Assembly: GCF_049994905.1 (NCBI RefSeq)
Contig: NZ_CP188258.1
Coordinates: 2,294,001-2,358,000, forward strand
Direction of reading: 5' to 3'
Origin: Diaminobutyricibacter sp049994905
GTDB lineage: Bacteria; Actinomycetota; Actinomycetes; Actinomycetales; Microbacteriaceae
Length of the DNA: 64,000 bases
Below are positions 20,918-33,294 of this stretch, piece by piece. Within the stretch, counting starts at the first letter, position 1. Each line of letters begins with the position of its first letter. Below the pieces are notes generated by a model. That model was not told the DNA's origin and did no database searches. It saw only the letters and a list, made by a program, of their open reading frames with translations. The position numbers and the translations under genes are program-made.

Positions 20918-21682
20918 ATGTCGCTCTCGGTGAGGGTCATCCCGTGCCTCGACGTCGCCGACGGCCGCGTCGTGAAGGGCGTCAACTTCCAGAACCTGCG
21001 CGATGCCGGCGACCCGGTCGCGCTCGCCCGCTCGTATTACGAACAGGGGGCGGACGAACTCACGTTCCTCGATGTGACCGCGACCGTCGACAACCGGGCG
21101 ACCACCTATGACGTCGTCCGCGCGACGGCCGAACAGGTCTTCATCCCGCTGACCGTCGGCGGGGGAGTCCGCAGCACCGACGACGTCGCGCGCCTGCTGA
21201 GCAGCGGGGCGGACAAGGTCGGCGTGAACAGCGCGGCCATCGCGCGCCCGGGCCTCGTCGCCGAGATCGCCGACCGGTTCGGTGCGCAGGTGCTGGTGCT
21301 GTCGCTGGACGTCAAACGCTCGCCTGCCACCGCATCCGGGTTCGTCGTGACGACCCACGGCGGCCGAACCGAGACGACGCTCGACGCGCTGGAGTGGGCT
21401 GCCACGGCCATCGAGCTCGGCGCGGGCGAGCTGCTGGTCAATTCGATCGACGCGGACGGCACGAAGGCTGGGTTCGACCTGGAGCTGATCGGCCTCATGC
21501 GCGCGATCAGCTCGGTTCCCGTGATCGCTTCCGGCGGCGCGGGCGCGATCACCGATTTCGCGCCGGCCATCGCCGCGGGAGCAGACGCGGTCCTCGCGGC
21601 CAGCGTCTTCCACTCCGGCGAGATGACCGTCGGCGATGTGAAGCGCGAACTCGCGCAGGCAGGAATGGAGGTCCGCTCATGA
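20918..21682 (+). CDS. hisF: Imidazole glycerol phosphate synthase cyclase subunit
   Basis: The cyclase half of the HisFH ammonia-channelling enzyme, joining histidine and purine metabolism. A 254-residue half-barrel repeat protein with the catalytic aspartates in VIPCLDVADGRVVKGVNF (about residue 12) and LSLDVKRS (about residue 130), and phosphate sites VGGGVRS and ASGGAGA. One base separates it from hisG, and its stop overlaps hisI. Its glutaminase partner hisH is not in the window. Confidence 0.96.
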   Translation: MSLSVRVIPCLDVADGRVVKGVNFQNLRDAGDPVALARSYYEQGADELTFLDVTATVDNRATTYDVVRATAEQVFIPLTVGGGVRSTDDVARLLSSGADKVGVNSAAIARPGLVAEIADRFGAQVLVLSLDVKRSPATASGFVVTTHGGRTETTLDALEWAATAIELGAGELLVNSIDADGTKAGFDLELIGLMRAISSVPVIASGGAGAITDFAPAIAAGADAVLAASVFHSGEMTVGDVKRELAQAGMEVRS

Positions 21683-22050
21683 CCGGATCCGCAGAGCGGG
21701 CGATCGTCGACAGGGTCGCGTTCAACCGCGACGGCCTGGTGCCCGCGATAATCCAGCAGTGGGACACCGGCGAGGTGCTCATGATGGGGTGGATGAACGA
21801 TGAAGCGCTCCGGCGCACGCTCACCGAAGGCCGCGTGACGTTCTGGTCACGGTCACGTGCGGAGTACTGGCGAAAGGGCGACACCTCCGGCAACGTGCAG
21901 TACGTCAAAGGGGCAGCTCTGGACTGCGATGGAGATACCCTGTTGGTGAAGGTGGAGCAGATCGGCGTCGCCTGCCACACCGGCACCCGCACGTGCTTCG
22001 ACGGCGACCAGCTCGCGCCCGTCGTCGGCACTGCACCGACCGATTCCTGA
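21679..22050 (+). CDS. hisI: Phosphoribosyl-AMP cyclohydrolase
   Basis: Third step of histidine synthesis, opening the adenine ring. The 123-residue protein has the family core VLMMGWMNDEALRRT and TFWSRSRAEYWRKGDTSGN, the Mg-binding aspartates DCDGD and zinc cysteines in GVACHTGTRTCF. ATG 21679 overlaps the hisF stop (ATGA). Only 25 bases separate it from trpE, so histidine and tryptophan genes are likely co-transcribed. Confidence 0.95.
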   Translation: MTGSAERAIVDRVAFNRDGLVPAIIQQWDTGEVLMMGWMNDEALRRTLTEGRVTFWSRSRAEYWRKGDTSGNVQYVKGAALDCDGDTLLVKVEQIGVACHTGTRTCFDGDQLAPVVGTAPTDS

Positions 22051-22075
22051 CACCTTTCGCCACAGGAGACCCCGA

Positions 22076-23623
22076 ATGACCTCCGCAACCGGATCGCTGG
22101 CCGCGACAGGCTCGACCACGGCCGCCGACTTCCAGGCGCTTCTCTCCGCCCACCGGGTCATCCCGGTCGTCCGCGAACTGTTCGCCGACGGCGAGACGCC
22201 GGTCGGCATCTACCGCAAGCTCGCGGCAGGAAAGCCGGGTACGTTCCTCCTCGAATCCGCCGAGCAGGGCGGCATCTGGTCGCGGTTCTCCTTCGTCGGG
22301 GCGTCGTCGTTCGGCGTGCTCACCCAGGACGGCGACGAGGTCAGCTGGCTCGACTACGGCCTCTCGCGTGATCGGGCTCTCGGCACGAGAGAGACGGTCG
22401 CGCCGCTTGTCGCGCTCGCACACCTCTACGAACGGTGGCAGACGCCCCGGATCGAGGGGCTTCCACCCCTGACCGGCGGTCTGGTCGGTTTCATCGGCTG
22501 GGAGGCCATCCGCCAGATCGAACGGCTTCCCGACCAGCCGGTCGCCGACTTCAGCGTTCCCGGCCAGGCACTCTGCTTCGCGGCGGATGTCGTGGCCATC
22601 GACCACCGCTACGGCACGGTCAAGCTCATCGCGAACGTCCTCAACGACGGTGTCGACGACCCGGACACGATGTGGTCGGAGGCGCAGGAACGGCTCGACA
22701 CGATGCAGGCTGCGCTCGCACGGCCTGCGGAGGCATGGCTCGCCGAGGTGGACCTCTCGACACCGGCCGACCCTGTCTCACGCACCGAGCGGGACGATTT
22801 CCTCGCCGCGGTCGTCACCGCCAAGCAGCACATCCACGACGGCGACGTGTTCCAGGTCGTGATCTCCCAGCGCTTCGAACTGGATTGTGCGGCGCATCCG
22901 CTCGACGTCTATCGCGTGCTCCGCAGCCTCAATCCCAGCCCGTACATGTACCTGCTCACTCTCGAGCGTCCGGATGGGGGAGAGTACGCGATCGTCGGAA
23001 GCTCGCCGGAGGCGCTCTTCAAGGTGCAGAACGGACGCGCGTTCACGCATCCGATCGCCGGGTCGAAGCCGCGCGGCGCCACACCCGAGGAAGACCTCGA
23101 GCTCGAGACCACACTGCTCGGCGACGACAAGGAGCGTGCGGAGCACCTCATGCTCGTCGACCTCGCCCGCAACGATCTGCTCAAGGTCTGTGCGGCCGGC
23201 TCGGTCGAGGTCACCGAGTTCATGCGCGTCGAACGCTTCAGCCACATCATGCACATCGTCTCGTCCGTCGAAGGCGACCTGCTGCCTGGCGCGACCGCGA
23301 TCGACGTCTTCCGGGCGACATTCCCGGCCGGCACGCTGTCCGGCGCACCCAAGCCGCGCGCGCTCGAGATCATCGACGAACTGGAGCCTGCACAGCGCGG
23401 CGTCTACGGGGGCGTGATCGGGTACTTCGGCTTTGCCGGAGACGCCGACCTCGCGATCGCGATCCGCACGGCGACGATCATGGACGGCGTCGCGCGCGTG
23501 CAGGCCGGCGGTGGGCTGGTAGCCGACTCCGACCCCGTGAGCGAGTTCCAGGAGTCGCAGAACAAGGCGGCCGCCCCGCTGCGCGCAGTGGCCGTCGCCA
23601 ACGCGATGAGACGGGTCAAGTGA
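22076..23623 (+). CDS. trpE: Anthranilate synthase component I
   Basis: Converts chorismate to anthranilate using ammonia from a TrpG-type subunit. The 515-residue protein has the N-terminal feedback domain with the tryptophan-binding LLESAEQGGIWSRFSF segment, and chorismate-binding motifs IAGSKPRGATPEEDLELE, LMLVDLARNDL and ATFPAGTLSGAPKPRALEII. Upstream CAGGAG provides the Shine-Dalgarno. The 25-base gap to hisI leaves no room for a leader peptide attenuator. trpG and trpD are not in the window. Confidence 0.95.
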   Translation: MTSATGSLAATGSTTAADFQALLSAHRVIPVVRELFADGETPVGIYRKLAAGKPGTFLLESAEQGGIWSRFSFVGASSFGVLTQDGDEVSWLDYGLSRDRALGTRETVAPLVALAHLYERWQTPRIEGLPPLTGGLVGFIGWEAIRQIERLPDQPVADFSVPGQALCFAADVVAIDHRYGTVKLIANVLNDGVDDPDTMWSEAQERLDTMQAALARPAEAWLAEVDLSTPADPVSRTERDDFLAAVVTAKQHIHDGDVFQVVISQRFELDCAAHPLDVYRVLRSLNPSPYMYLLTLERPDGGEYAIVGSSPEALFKVQNGRAFTHPIAGSKPRGATPEEDLELETTLLGDDKERAEHLMLVDLARNDLLKVCAAGSVEVTEFMRVERFSHIMHIVSSVEGDLLPGATAIDVFRATFPAGTLSGAPKPRALEIIDELEPAQRGVYGGVIGYFGFAGDADLAIAIRTATIMDGVARVQAGGGLVADSDPVSEFQESQNKAAAPLRAVAVANAMRRVK

Positions 23624-24357
23624 CGGCCATGACCGACGACGTGCAGGCAGGCGACAGCCCGGTCGGGAGCCGCAGGGCCAAATACACCGCGATGCTCGCG
23701 ATCGTGGTCGGTGCCGGCCTCGCCCTGCTCGCGTCCACGCAGCCCTGGATCACCGTCCACCTCGCCGCTGCCGCCAACCACGCCGCGGCCGTGGTCGTCC
23801 AGGGCTCTGCGGCCGCACCCGCGCTCACGGCACTCTCCCTGGCCGGACTCGCCCTTGCCGCCGCTCTCGCGATCGCCGGACCGGTCGTGCGCATCGTGCT
23901 GGCAGTGCTCGGGCTGCTGATCGCCGTATCGATCGTGTTGTCGGCTGGCATCGCGCTGGGCGACCCGGTGCAGGCCGCGGCCGCCGCGATCACCAGCGCT
24001 TCCGGCGTCTCCGGCGGAACATCGGTCACGCGCCTCGCCGAAACAGTCGACGTGTCGTTCTGGCCGTGGATCGCGATCGTGGGCGGGATCGTCATCGCGG
24101 TCGCCAGTATCGCCGTGGTCGTCACGTCCCGGCGGTGGCCCGGGCCGTCACGCCGCTACCAGGCGGTCCGTTTCGAGGATGCGGACGCCGGCGCAGAGGG
24201 CCCGTCCGGGTTCGACGGTGACGGCGTGCCCGACGTGCTGGCCGCTCCCGACCCGGCTGCGCCATCCGACCAGACCGGGCAGGGCGTACCGATCGACCGC
24301 GACGCGGCCATCGACAGCTGGGATGAGCTCAGCCGGGGCGAGGACCCCACGCGCTGA
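23620..24357 (+). CDS. Trp-operon-associated membrane protein (TIGR02234 type)
   Basis: A 245-residue integral membrane protein found between trpE and trpC in many Actinobacteria (Rv1610 position). Four hydrophobic segments can be seen: about residues 25-46 (AMLAIVVGAGLALLASTQPWI), 62-83, 88-112 and 148-172. The TQPWITV motif after helix 1 is typical. The C-terminal 65 residues are hydrophilic, acidic and proline-rich. It may start at GTG 23620, overlapping the trpE stop, or at ATG 23629. Location implies a role linked to tryptophan synthesis or precursor transport, but the function is not established. Confidence 0.85.
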   Translation: MTAMTDDVQAGDSPVGSRRAKYTAMLAIVVGAGLALLASTQPWITVHLAAAANHAAAVVVQGSAAAPALTALSLAGLALAAALAIAGPVVRIVLAVLGLLIAVSIVLSAGIALGDPVQAAAAAITSASGVSGGTSVTRLAETVDVSFWPWIAIVGGIVIAVASIAVVVTSRRWPGPSRRYQAVRFEDADAGAEGPSGFDGDGVPDVLAAPDPAAPSDQTGQGVPIDRDAAIDSWDELSRGEDPTR

Positions 24358-24386
24358 AGCTGCGCGCCTCGCGCCCGGCGCTTCGC

Positions 24387-24392
24387 TAGACT
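24387..24392 (+). promoter_or_regulatory. Possible internal promoter of the trp genes
   Basis: TAGACT lies in the 99-base gap after the membrane protein and would give a leader of roughly 60 nt before the ATG at 24457. The leader contains the self-complementary hexamer GTGCAC twice (24417-24422 and 24433-24438), able to pair around a 10-base loop. Confidence 0.35.
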
Positions 24393-24456
24393 TGTCCGGA
24401 ACCAGCCAGAACCATCGTGCACCTGATCTGTGGTGCACCCGACACGCGGGAGTTTC

Positions 24457-24687
24457 ATGAGCACGGAGTCAGTGGATCCAGGACACGGTCACTCGCCGGC
24501 GGCCTGGACGGCCGTCATCATCATGCTCATCGCGTTCACGATCGGCACTGTTGCGTTCTTCCTCGACCTTCCGCTCGTCGTCTGGGGTGCTGCGGGACTG
24601 CTCGTCGTCGGCCTCATCGTCGGCTGGATCATGGCCCGCGCCGGCTACGGCGTGAACGGCGACAAGTACACGCCGAAAGAACACTGA
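24457..24687 (+). CDS. Small membrane protein of the trp operon (HGHSPAAWTAV family)
   Basis: A 76-residue protein with a short hydrophilic head containing HGHSPAAWTAV and two closely spaced hydrophobic helices (about residues 19-37 and 41-61), then a charged tail. Small proteins with this motif sit just before trpC in many actinobacterial genomes. ATG 24457 is preferred over the in-frame start 27 bases upstream because the latter gives unconserved residues. It lies three bases before trpC. Function unknown. Confidence 0.8.
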   Translation: MSTESVDPGHGHSPAAWTAVIIMLIAFTIGTVAFFLDLPLVVWGAAGLLVVGLIVGWIMARAGYGVNGDKYTPKEH

Positions 24688-24690
24688 GGC

Positions 24691-25461
24691 GTGCTCTCCG
24701 ACCTCGTCGCCGGAGCGCTTGCCGATGCTGAACGTCGACGGGCCGCCCGGCCCCTGCACCTCGTCGAAGCCGCGGCTCTCGACCGTTCCGCCGCGATCGA
24801 TGCGCTGACGGCACTCCAGCCCGGCGAACGCGTCAAGATCATCGCCGAGGTGAAGCGTGCGAGTCCGTCGCGCGGAACGCTCGCCGAGATTTCGGATCCG
24901 GCTTCGCTCGCCGTCTCCTACGAGACCGGCGGAGCGAGCGCCATCAGCGTGCTCACCGAGGAACGGCGGTTCAACGGTTCGCTCGCCGACCTCGAGGCTG
25001 TGCGTGCGGCCGTCAGCCTTCCCGTGCTCCGCAAAGACTTCATCGCAGAGCCGTACCAGGTGTACGAGGCGCGGGCCGCCGGCGCGGACATTGTGCTCCT
25101 CATCGTCGCGGCTCTCGATCAGCCGACCCTGCAGTCGCTCTTCGATCTCTCCACGTCGCTCGGAATGACGACGCTCGTCGAGACGCATTCCGCCGACGAG
25201 GTCAGTCGTGCCCTCGACATCGGCGCAAACCTCGTCGGCGTCAACGCCCGCAACCTGTCGACGTTCGAATTGGACCGCGACCTGTTCGGCACGCTCGCCG
25301 ACCAGATTCCCTCCGGCGTCATCCGGGTCGCCGAATCCGCCGTGAAGACGGCCGGCGACGTCGCCCACTATCGAGCGAGCGGCGCCGACGTGGTACTCGT
25401 CGGCGAAGCGCTCGTCACGAGCGACCCGGTCGCAACCCTCGAAGAATTCCTGGTGGTCTGA
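24691..25461 (+). CDS. trpC: Indole-3-glycerol phosphate synthase
   Basis: Closes the indole ring from carboxyphenylamino-deoxyribulose phosphate. A 256-residue TIM barrel with the catalytic VKIIAEVKRASPSRG, the LTEERRFNGS loop, LPVLRKDFIAEPYQV and VGVNARNLSTFELD. It is the monofunctional TrpC without TrpF. GTG 24691 directly follows the small membrane gene; trpB starts on the last base of its stop (TGATG). Confidence 0.96.
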   Translation: MLSDLVAGALADAERRRAARPLHLVEAAALDRSAAIDALTALQPGERVKIIAEVKRASPSRGTLAEISDPASLAVSYETGGASAISVLTEERRFNGSLADLEAVRAAVSLPVLRKDFIAEPYQVYEARAAGADIVLLIVAALDQPTLQSLFDLSTSLGMTTLVETHSADEVSRALDIGANLVGVNARNLSTFELDRDLFGTLADQIPSGVIRVAESAVKTAGDVAHYRASGADVVLVGEALVTSDPVATLEEFLVV

Positions 25462-26672
25462 TGTCCCTCCGTGCAGAGACTGGTCCGTATTTCGGCGACT
25501 TCGGCGGACGGTTCGTCCCCGAGTCGCTCATCGCCGCGCTCGACGAACTCTCCGCGGCCTGGGAAGACGCCAAACGGGACCCGGCGTTCGCCCACGAGCT
25601 CGAGCTCCTCAACCGCACATACACAGGGCGACCGTCGATCATCACCGAAGTGCCGCACTTCGCCGCCCACGCCGGCGGTGCCCGCATCATCCTCAAACGT
25701 GAAGACCTCAACCACACCGGTTCGCACAAGATCAACAATGTGCTCGGCCAGGCCATCCTCACCAAACGCATCGGCAAGACCCGCGTGATCGCGGAGACCG
25801 GCGCCGGGCAGCATGGTGTCGCGACAGCGACGGCTGCAGCACTCTTCGGCATGGAGTGCGTCATCTACATGGGCGAGGTCGACACGGAGCGCCAGGCGCT
25901 CAACGTCGCCCGGATGCGCCTGCTCGGCGCCGAGGTCATCTCCGTCAAGACCGGCTCCCGCACCCTCAAGGACGCGATCAACGAGGCGATGCGTGACTGG
26001 GTGACCAACGTCGGCAACACCAACTACATCTTCGGAACGGTGGCAGGCCCGCATCCCTTCCCCGCAATGGTGCGAGACCTGCAGAAGATCATCGGCGAAG
26101 AAGCTCGCGAGCAGGTGCTCGAGCTCACCGGGCGCCTTCCTGACGCGGTCGCCGCGTGCGTCGGCGGCGGTTCGAACGCGATCGGCATCTTCCACGCCTT
26201 CCTCGACGACCCCGGAGTCGCCCTGTACGGCTTCGAGGCCGGGGGAGAGGGCGCTGAGACTCCACGTCACGCAGCGACGATCACGAAGGGGCGTCCCGGC
26301 GTCCTGCACGGAGCTCGCAGCATGCTGCTCCAGGACGAAGACGGCCAGACCATCGAGTCCCACTCCATCTCCGCCGGACTCGACTACCCGGGCGTCGGGC
26401 CCGAGCACGCCTGGCTCGCCAGCATCGGCCGCGCGCAGTATCGTCCGGTGACGGATGCCGCGGCGATGGATGCGCTTCGGCTCCTCAGCCGTACCGAGGG
26501 CATCATCCCCGCGATCGAGTCGTCGCACGCCCTCGCCGGTGCGCTCGAACTCGGACGGCAGCTCGGACCGGAGACGATCATCCTCGTGAACCTCAGCGGT
26601 CGCGGCGACAAAGACATGGAAACCGCCGGAAAGTACTTCGGCCTGATCGATCAGAACGCGGTGCAGTCGTGA
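25461..26672 (+). CDS. trpB: Tryptophan synthase beta chain
   Basis: PLP enzyme that condenses indole with serine. The 403-residue chain begins TGPYFGDFGGRFVPESL, holds the PLP lysine in NHTGSHKINN (about residue 91), the catalytic glutamate region AETGAGQHG and the phosphate loop CVGGGSNAIG, and ends with the LSGRGDKDM motif. It overlaps trpC by one base and trpA by four, giving equal coupling of the alpha and beta subunits. Confidence 0.97.
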   Translation: MSLRAETGPYFGDFGGRFVPESLIAALDELSAAWEDAKRDPAFAHELELLNRTYTGRPSIITEVPHFAAHAGGARIILKREDLNHTGSHKINNVLGQAILTKRIGKTRVIAETGAGQHGVATATAAALFGMECVIYMGEVDTERQALNVARMRLLGAEVISVKTGSRTLKDAINEAMRDWVTNVGNTNYIFGTVAGPHPFPAMVRDLQKIIGEEAREQVLELTGRLPDAVAACVGGGSNAIGIFHAFLDDPGVALYGFEAGGEGAETPRHAATITKGRPGVLHGARSMLLQDEDGQTIESHSISAGLDYPGVGPEHAWLASIGRAQYRPVTDAAAMDALRLLSRTEGIIPAIESSHALAGALELGRQLGPETIILVNLSGRGDKDMETAGKYFGLIDQNAVQS

Positions 26673-27472
26673 GCCAGGTGGCCACCAGCAGGGTCGAGGC
26701 CGCGATCGCCCGCCGCAACGCCGACGCGAAGGGCGCCCTCGTCGGCTACCTGCCCGCAGGATTCCCGAACCTGGAAGCGAGCATCGACGCCGCAGTCGCA
26801 CTGGCCGAGAACGGCGTCGACATCATCGAGCTCGGGCTGCCCTATTCCGATCCCGTCATGGACGGCCCTGTGATCCAACAGGCCACCCAGACGGCACTGG
26901 CCGGAGGCTTCCGGCTGCGCGACGGCTTCACCGCTGTGCGCGAGATCACCGCGCGAGCCGACGTGCCCGTATTGCTGATGACCTACTGGAACCCGGTGCT
27001 CCAGTACGGGGTCGATCGATTCGCAGACGACCTCGTCGCTGCAGGCGGCGCCGGCCTCATCACCCCCGATCTCATCCCCGATGAAGGGGCCGCGTGGATC
27101 GCGGCGTCGGAACGCACCGGTCTCGACCGCGTCTTCCTCGCCGCGCCATCGTCGACGGATGCCCGCTTGCGGCAGGCGGTCGAGACGAGCCGCGGATTCG
27201 TCTATGCGGTGTCAACCATGGGGATCACCGGTGCGCGCGCTGACGTCGACACCGCTGCCCGCATGCTGGTCAAACGCCTTCGGGATGCCGGCGCCACCAG
27301 TACGTGTGTGGGGCTCGGCATCTCGAGTGCCGCTCAGGTCTCGGAGGTCCTCGACTACGCCGACGGCGCGATCGTCGGCTCCGCACTGGTGAAGGCGCTG
27401 GCCGAAGGCGGCGTCGACCTCGTCGGCGAGGTGGCCGCTGCGCTGGCCGACGGAACCCGCAAAGCAAAATAG
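26669..27472 (+). CDS. trpA: Tryptophan synthase alpha chain
   Basis: Releases indole from indole-3-glycerol phosphate into the TrpB tunnel. The 267-residue barrel shows the catalytic Glu and Asp in IIELGLPYSDPVMDGPVIQ, GLITPDLIPDE, and YAVSTMGITGAR. The GTG start at 26669 overlaps the trpB stop (GTGA). It is the last gene of the trp run before a hairpin and lgt. Confidence 0.96.
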   Translation: MSQVATSRVEAAIARRNADAKGALVGYLPAGFPNLEASIDAAVALAENGVDIIELGLPYSDPVMDGPVIQQATQTALAGGFRLRDGFTAVREITARADVPVLLMTYWNPVLQYGVDRFADDLVAAGGAGLITPDLIPDEGAAWIAASERTGLDRVFLAAPSSTDARLRQAVETSRGFVYAVSTMGITGARADVDTAARMLVKRLRDAGATSTCVGLGISSAAQVSEVLDYADGAIVGSALVKALAEGGVDLVGEVAAALADGTRKAK

Positions 27473-27501
27473 ACTAAGTTGACCGTGGCGCGAGTGCGCC
27501 G

Positions 27502-27524
27502 GTTCGTCGCAGTCTGCGACGAAC
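27502..27524. terminator. Perfect hairpin between trpA and lgt
   Basis: GTTCGTCGCA (27502-27511) and TGCGACGAAC (27515-27524) form a 10-bp perfect stem with a 3-base loop. No U-run follows on the plus strand (AACAAAAG), so it is either a non-canonical trp terminator or a 5' structure on the lgt mRNA, 16 bases before its start. Confidence 0.5.
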
Positions 27525-27540
27525 AACAAAAGCACGAAAG

Positions 27541-28545
27541 GTGAGTCATCGGGTGTTTGCGGTGTTGAGCAGCTTGCATGCGAGCATTCCGAGCCCGGAT
27601 CCGTCGTGGGCGTCGTTCCAGGTCGGTCCGTTCACGATCCGCACGTACGCACTGTGCATCCTCGCCGGCATCATCCTGGCCACCATCTGGACGTCGCGCC
27701 GCCTCACGAAGCGCGGCGCCGAGCCGGGCGTCGTGCTCGACGTGATCCTGTGGGCGGTGCCCCTCGGCATCATCTTCGCCCGTGCTTATCACGTGTTCAC
27801 GCACCCGGCCGACTACTTCTACCCCGGGGCCGACCTGTGGAAGACCCTGTTCATCTGGGAGGGCGGAAACGCCATCTTCGGCGCGCTCATCGGTGGCGCC
27901 GTCGGCGCATACATCGGCTGCCGCATCTCCGGCCTGCGCTTCTGGTCGTTCGCCGACGCTCTCGCTCCCGCGCTCCTGCTGGCACAGGCCGCAGGACGAC
28001 TCGGCAACTACTTCAACCACGAGCTCTTCGGCCTGCCGACCAACCTTCCGTGGGGCCTCGAGATCGAGTCGAGCAATCCGGCATTCCCGGCCGGCCTTCC
28101 GGACGGCACGCTCTTCCAGCCGCTGTTCCTCTACGAGATCATCTGGAATGTCATCGGCATCTTCGTCCTGCTCTGGCTGGAACGCCGTTTCCGGCTCCGC
28201 TGGGGCAAGCTGTTCGCCTCATACCTCATCTGGTACGGGCTCGGCCGCTCCTACCTCGAGTCGATCCGCATCGACCCGAGCGAGTACTCGTTCCTCGGCA
28301 TCCCGTTCAACGTCTGGGCGGCGTTCGGCGCCTTCGTGCTGGGCATCATCATCTTCATCGTGCAGACCCGCCGCCACCCCGGAATCGAGCCGAGCGTGTA
28401 CCGTCCCGGTCGCGAATGGCACAAGCCCGATGCTGAGGTAGACTCTGACGACACCGATTCGGACGACGAGGCTCAGGGCGAGGACGCCGATGAAACCGAG
28501 GAGTCGGGCGCAGCCAAGGCCACAAGCAAATTTGGCACCGCGTAA
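27541..28545 (+). CDS. lgt: Prolipoprotein diacylglyceryl transferase
   Basis: Membrane enzyme that moves diacylglycerol from phosphatidylglycerol to the lipobox cysteine of prolipoproteins. The 334-residue protein has about seven membrane helices, the Lgt signature GRLGNYFNHELFG (about residues 155-167) and an early YHVF segment. The last 50 residues are strongly acidic (DSDDTDSDDEAQGEDADE), an extension seen in actinobacterial Lgt. The start is either GTG 27541 or GTG 27553; neither has a strong Shine-Dalgarno other than GAAAGG directly before the first. The position after trpA matches mycobacteria. Confidence 0.93.
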   Translation: MSHRVFAVLSSLHASIPSPDPSWASFQVGPFTIRTYALCILAGIILATIWTSRRLTKRGAEPGVVLDVILWAVPLGIIFARAYHVFTHPADYFYPGADLWKTLFIWEGGNAIFGALIGGAVGAYIGCRISGLRFWSFADALAPALLLAQAAGRLGNYFNHELFGLPTNLPWGLEIESSNPAFPAGLPDGTLFQPLFLYEIIWNVIGIFVLLWLERRFRLRWGKLFASYLIWYGLGRSYLESIRIDPSEYSFLGIPFNVWAAFGAFVLGIIIFIVQTRRHPGIEPSVYRPGREWHKPDAEVDSDDTDSDDEAQGEDADETEESGAAKATSKFGTA

Positions 28546-28692
28546 CAATCCGGTGTTCAAGGCCCAGGCAACCCCACAAGCATCTTCCTGACCGCACGCT
28601 CTTCTGCCCGCACAGGGCCTACCCGGCTGCGGTATCCATGTTCACGGGCCGACGGCGTCCCACCTCAGTAACTCTTCACGTGAGGACGGTCG
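28546..28692 (+). promoter_or_regulatory. gltB upstream region with hairpin over the ribosome-binding site
   Basis: The 147-base gap between lgt and gltB contains no gene. Near its end CCTCA (28663-28667) can pair with TGAGG (28681-28685) around a 13-base loop; the second arm is the only Shine-Dalgarno-like element, 7 bases before the ATG at 28693. The fold could modulate gltB translation. It does not resemble a known riboswitch. Confidence 0.4.

Positions 28693-33286
<4,594 letters not shown>

Positions 33287-33294
<8 letters not shown>

Noticed and set aside
22051..22075. Leader-peptide attenuator in front of trpE
   Set aside because: The gap is 25 bases, contains just the Shine-Dalgarno, and has no Trp-rich short frame.
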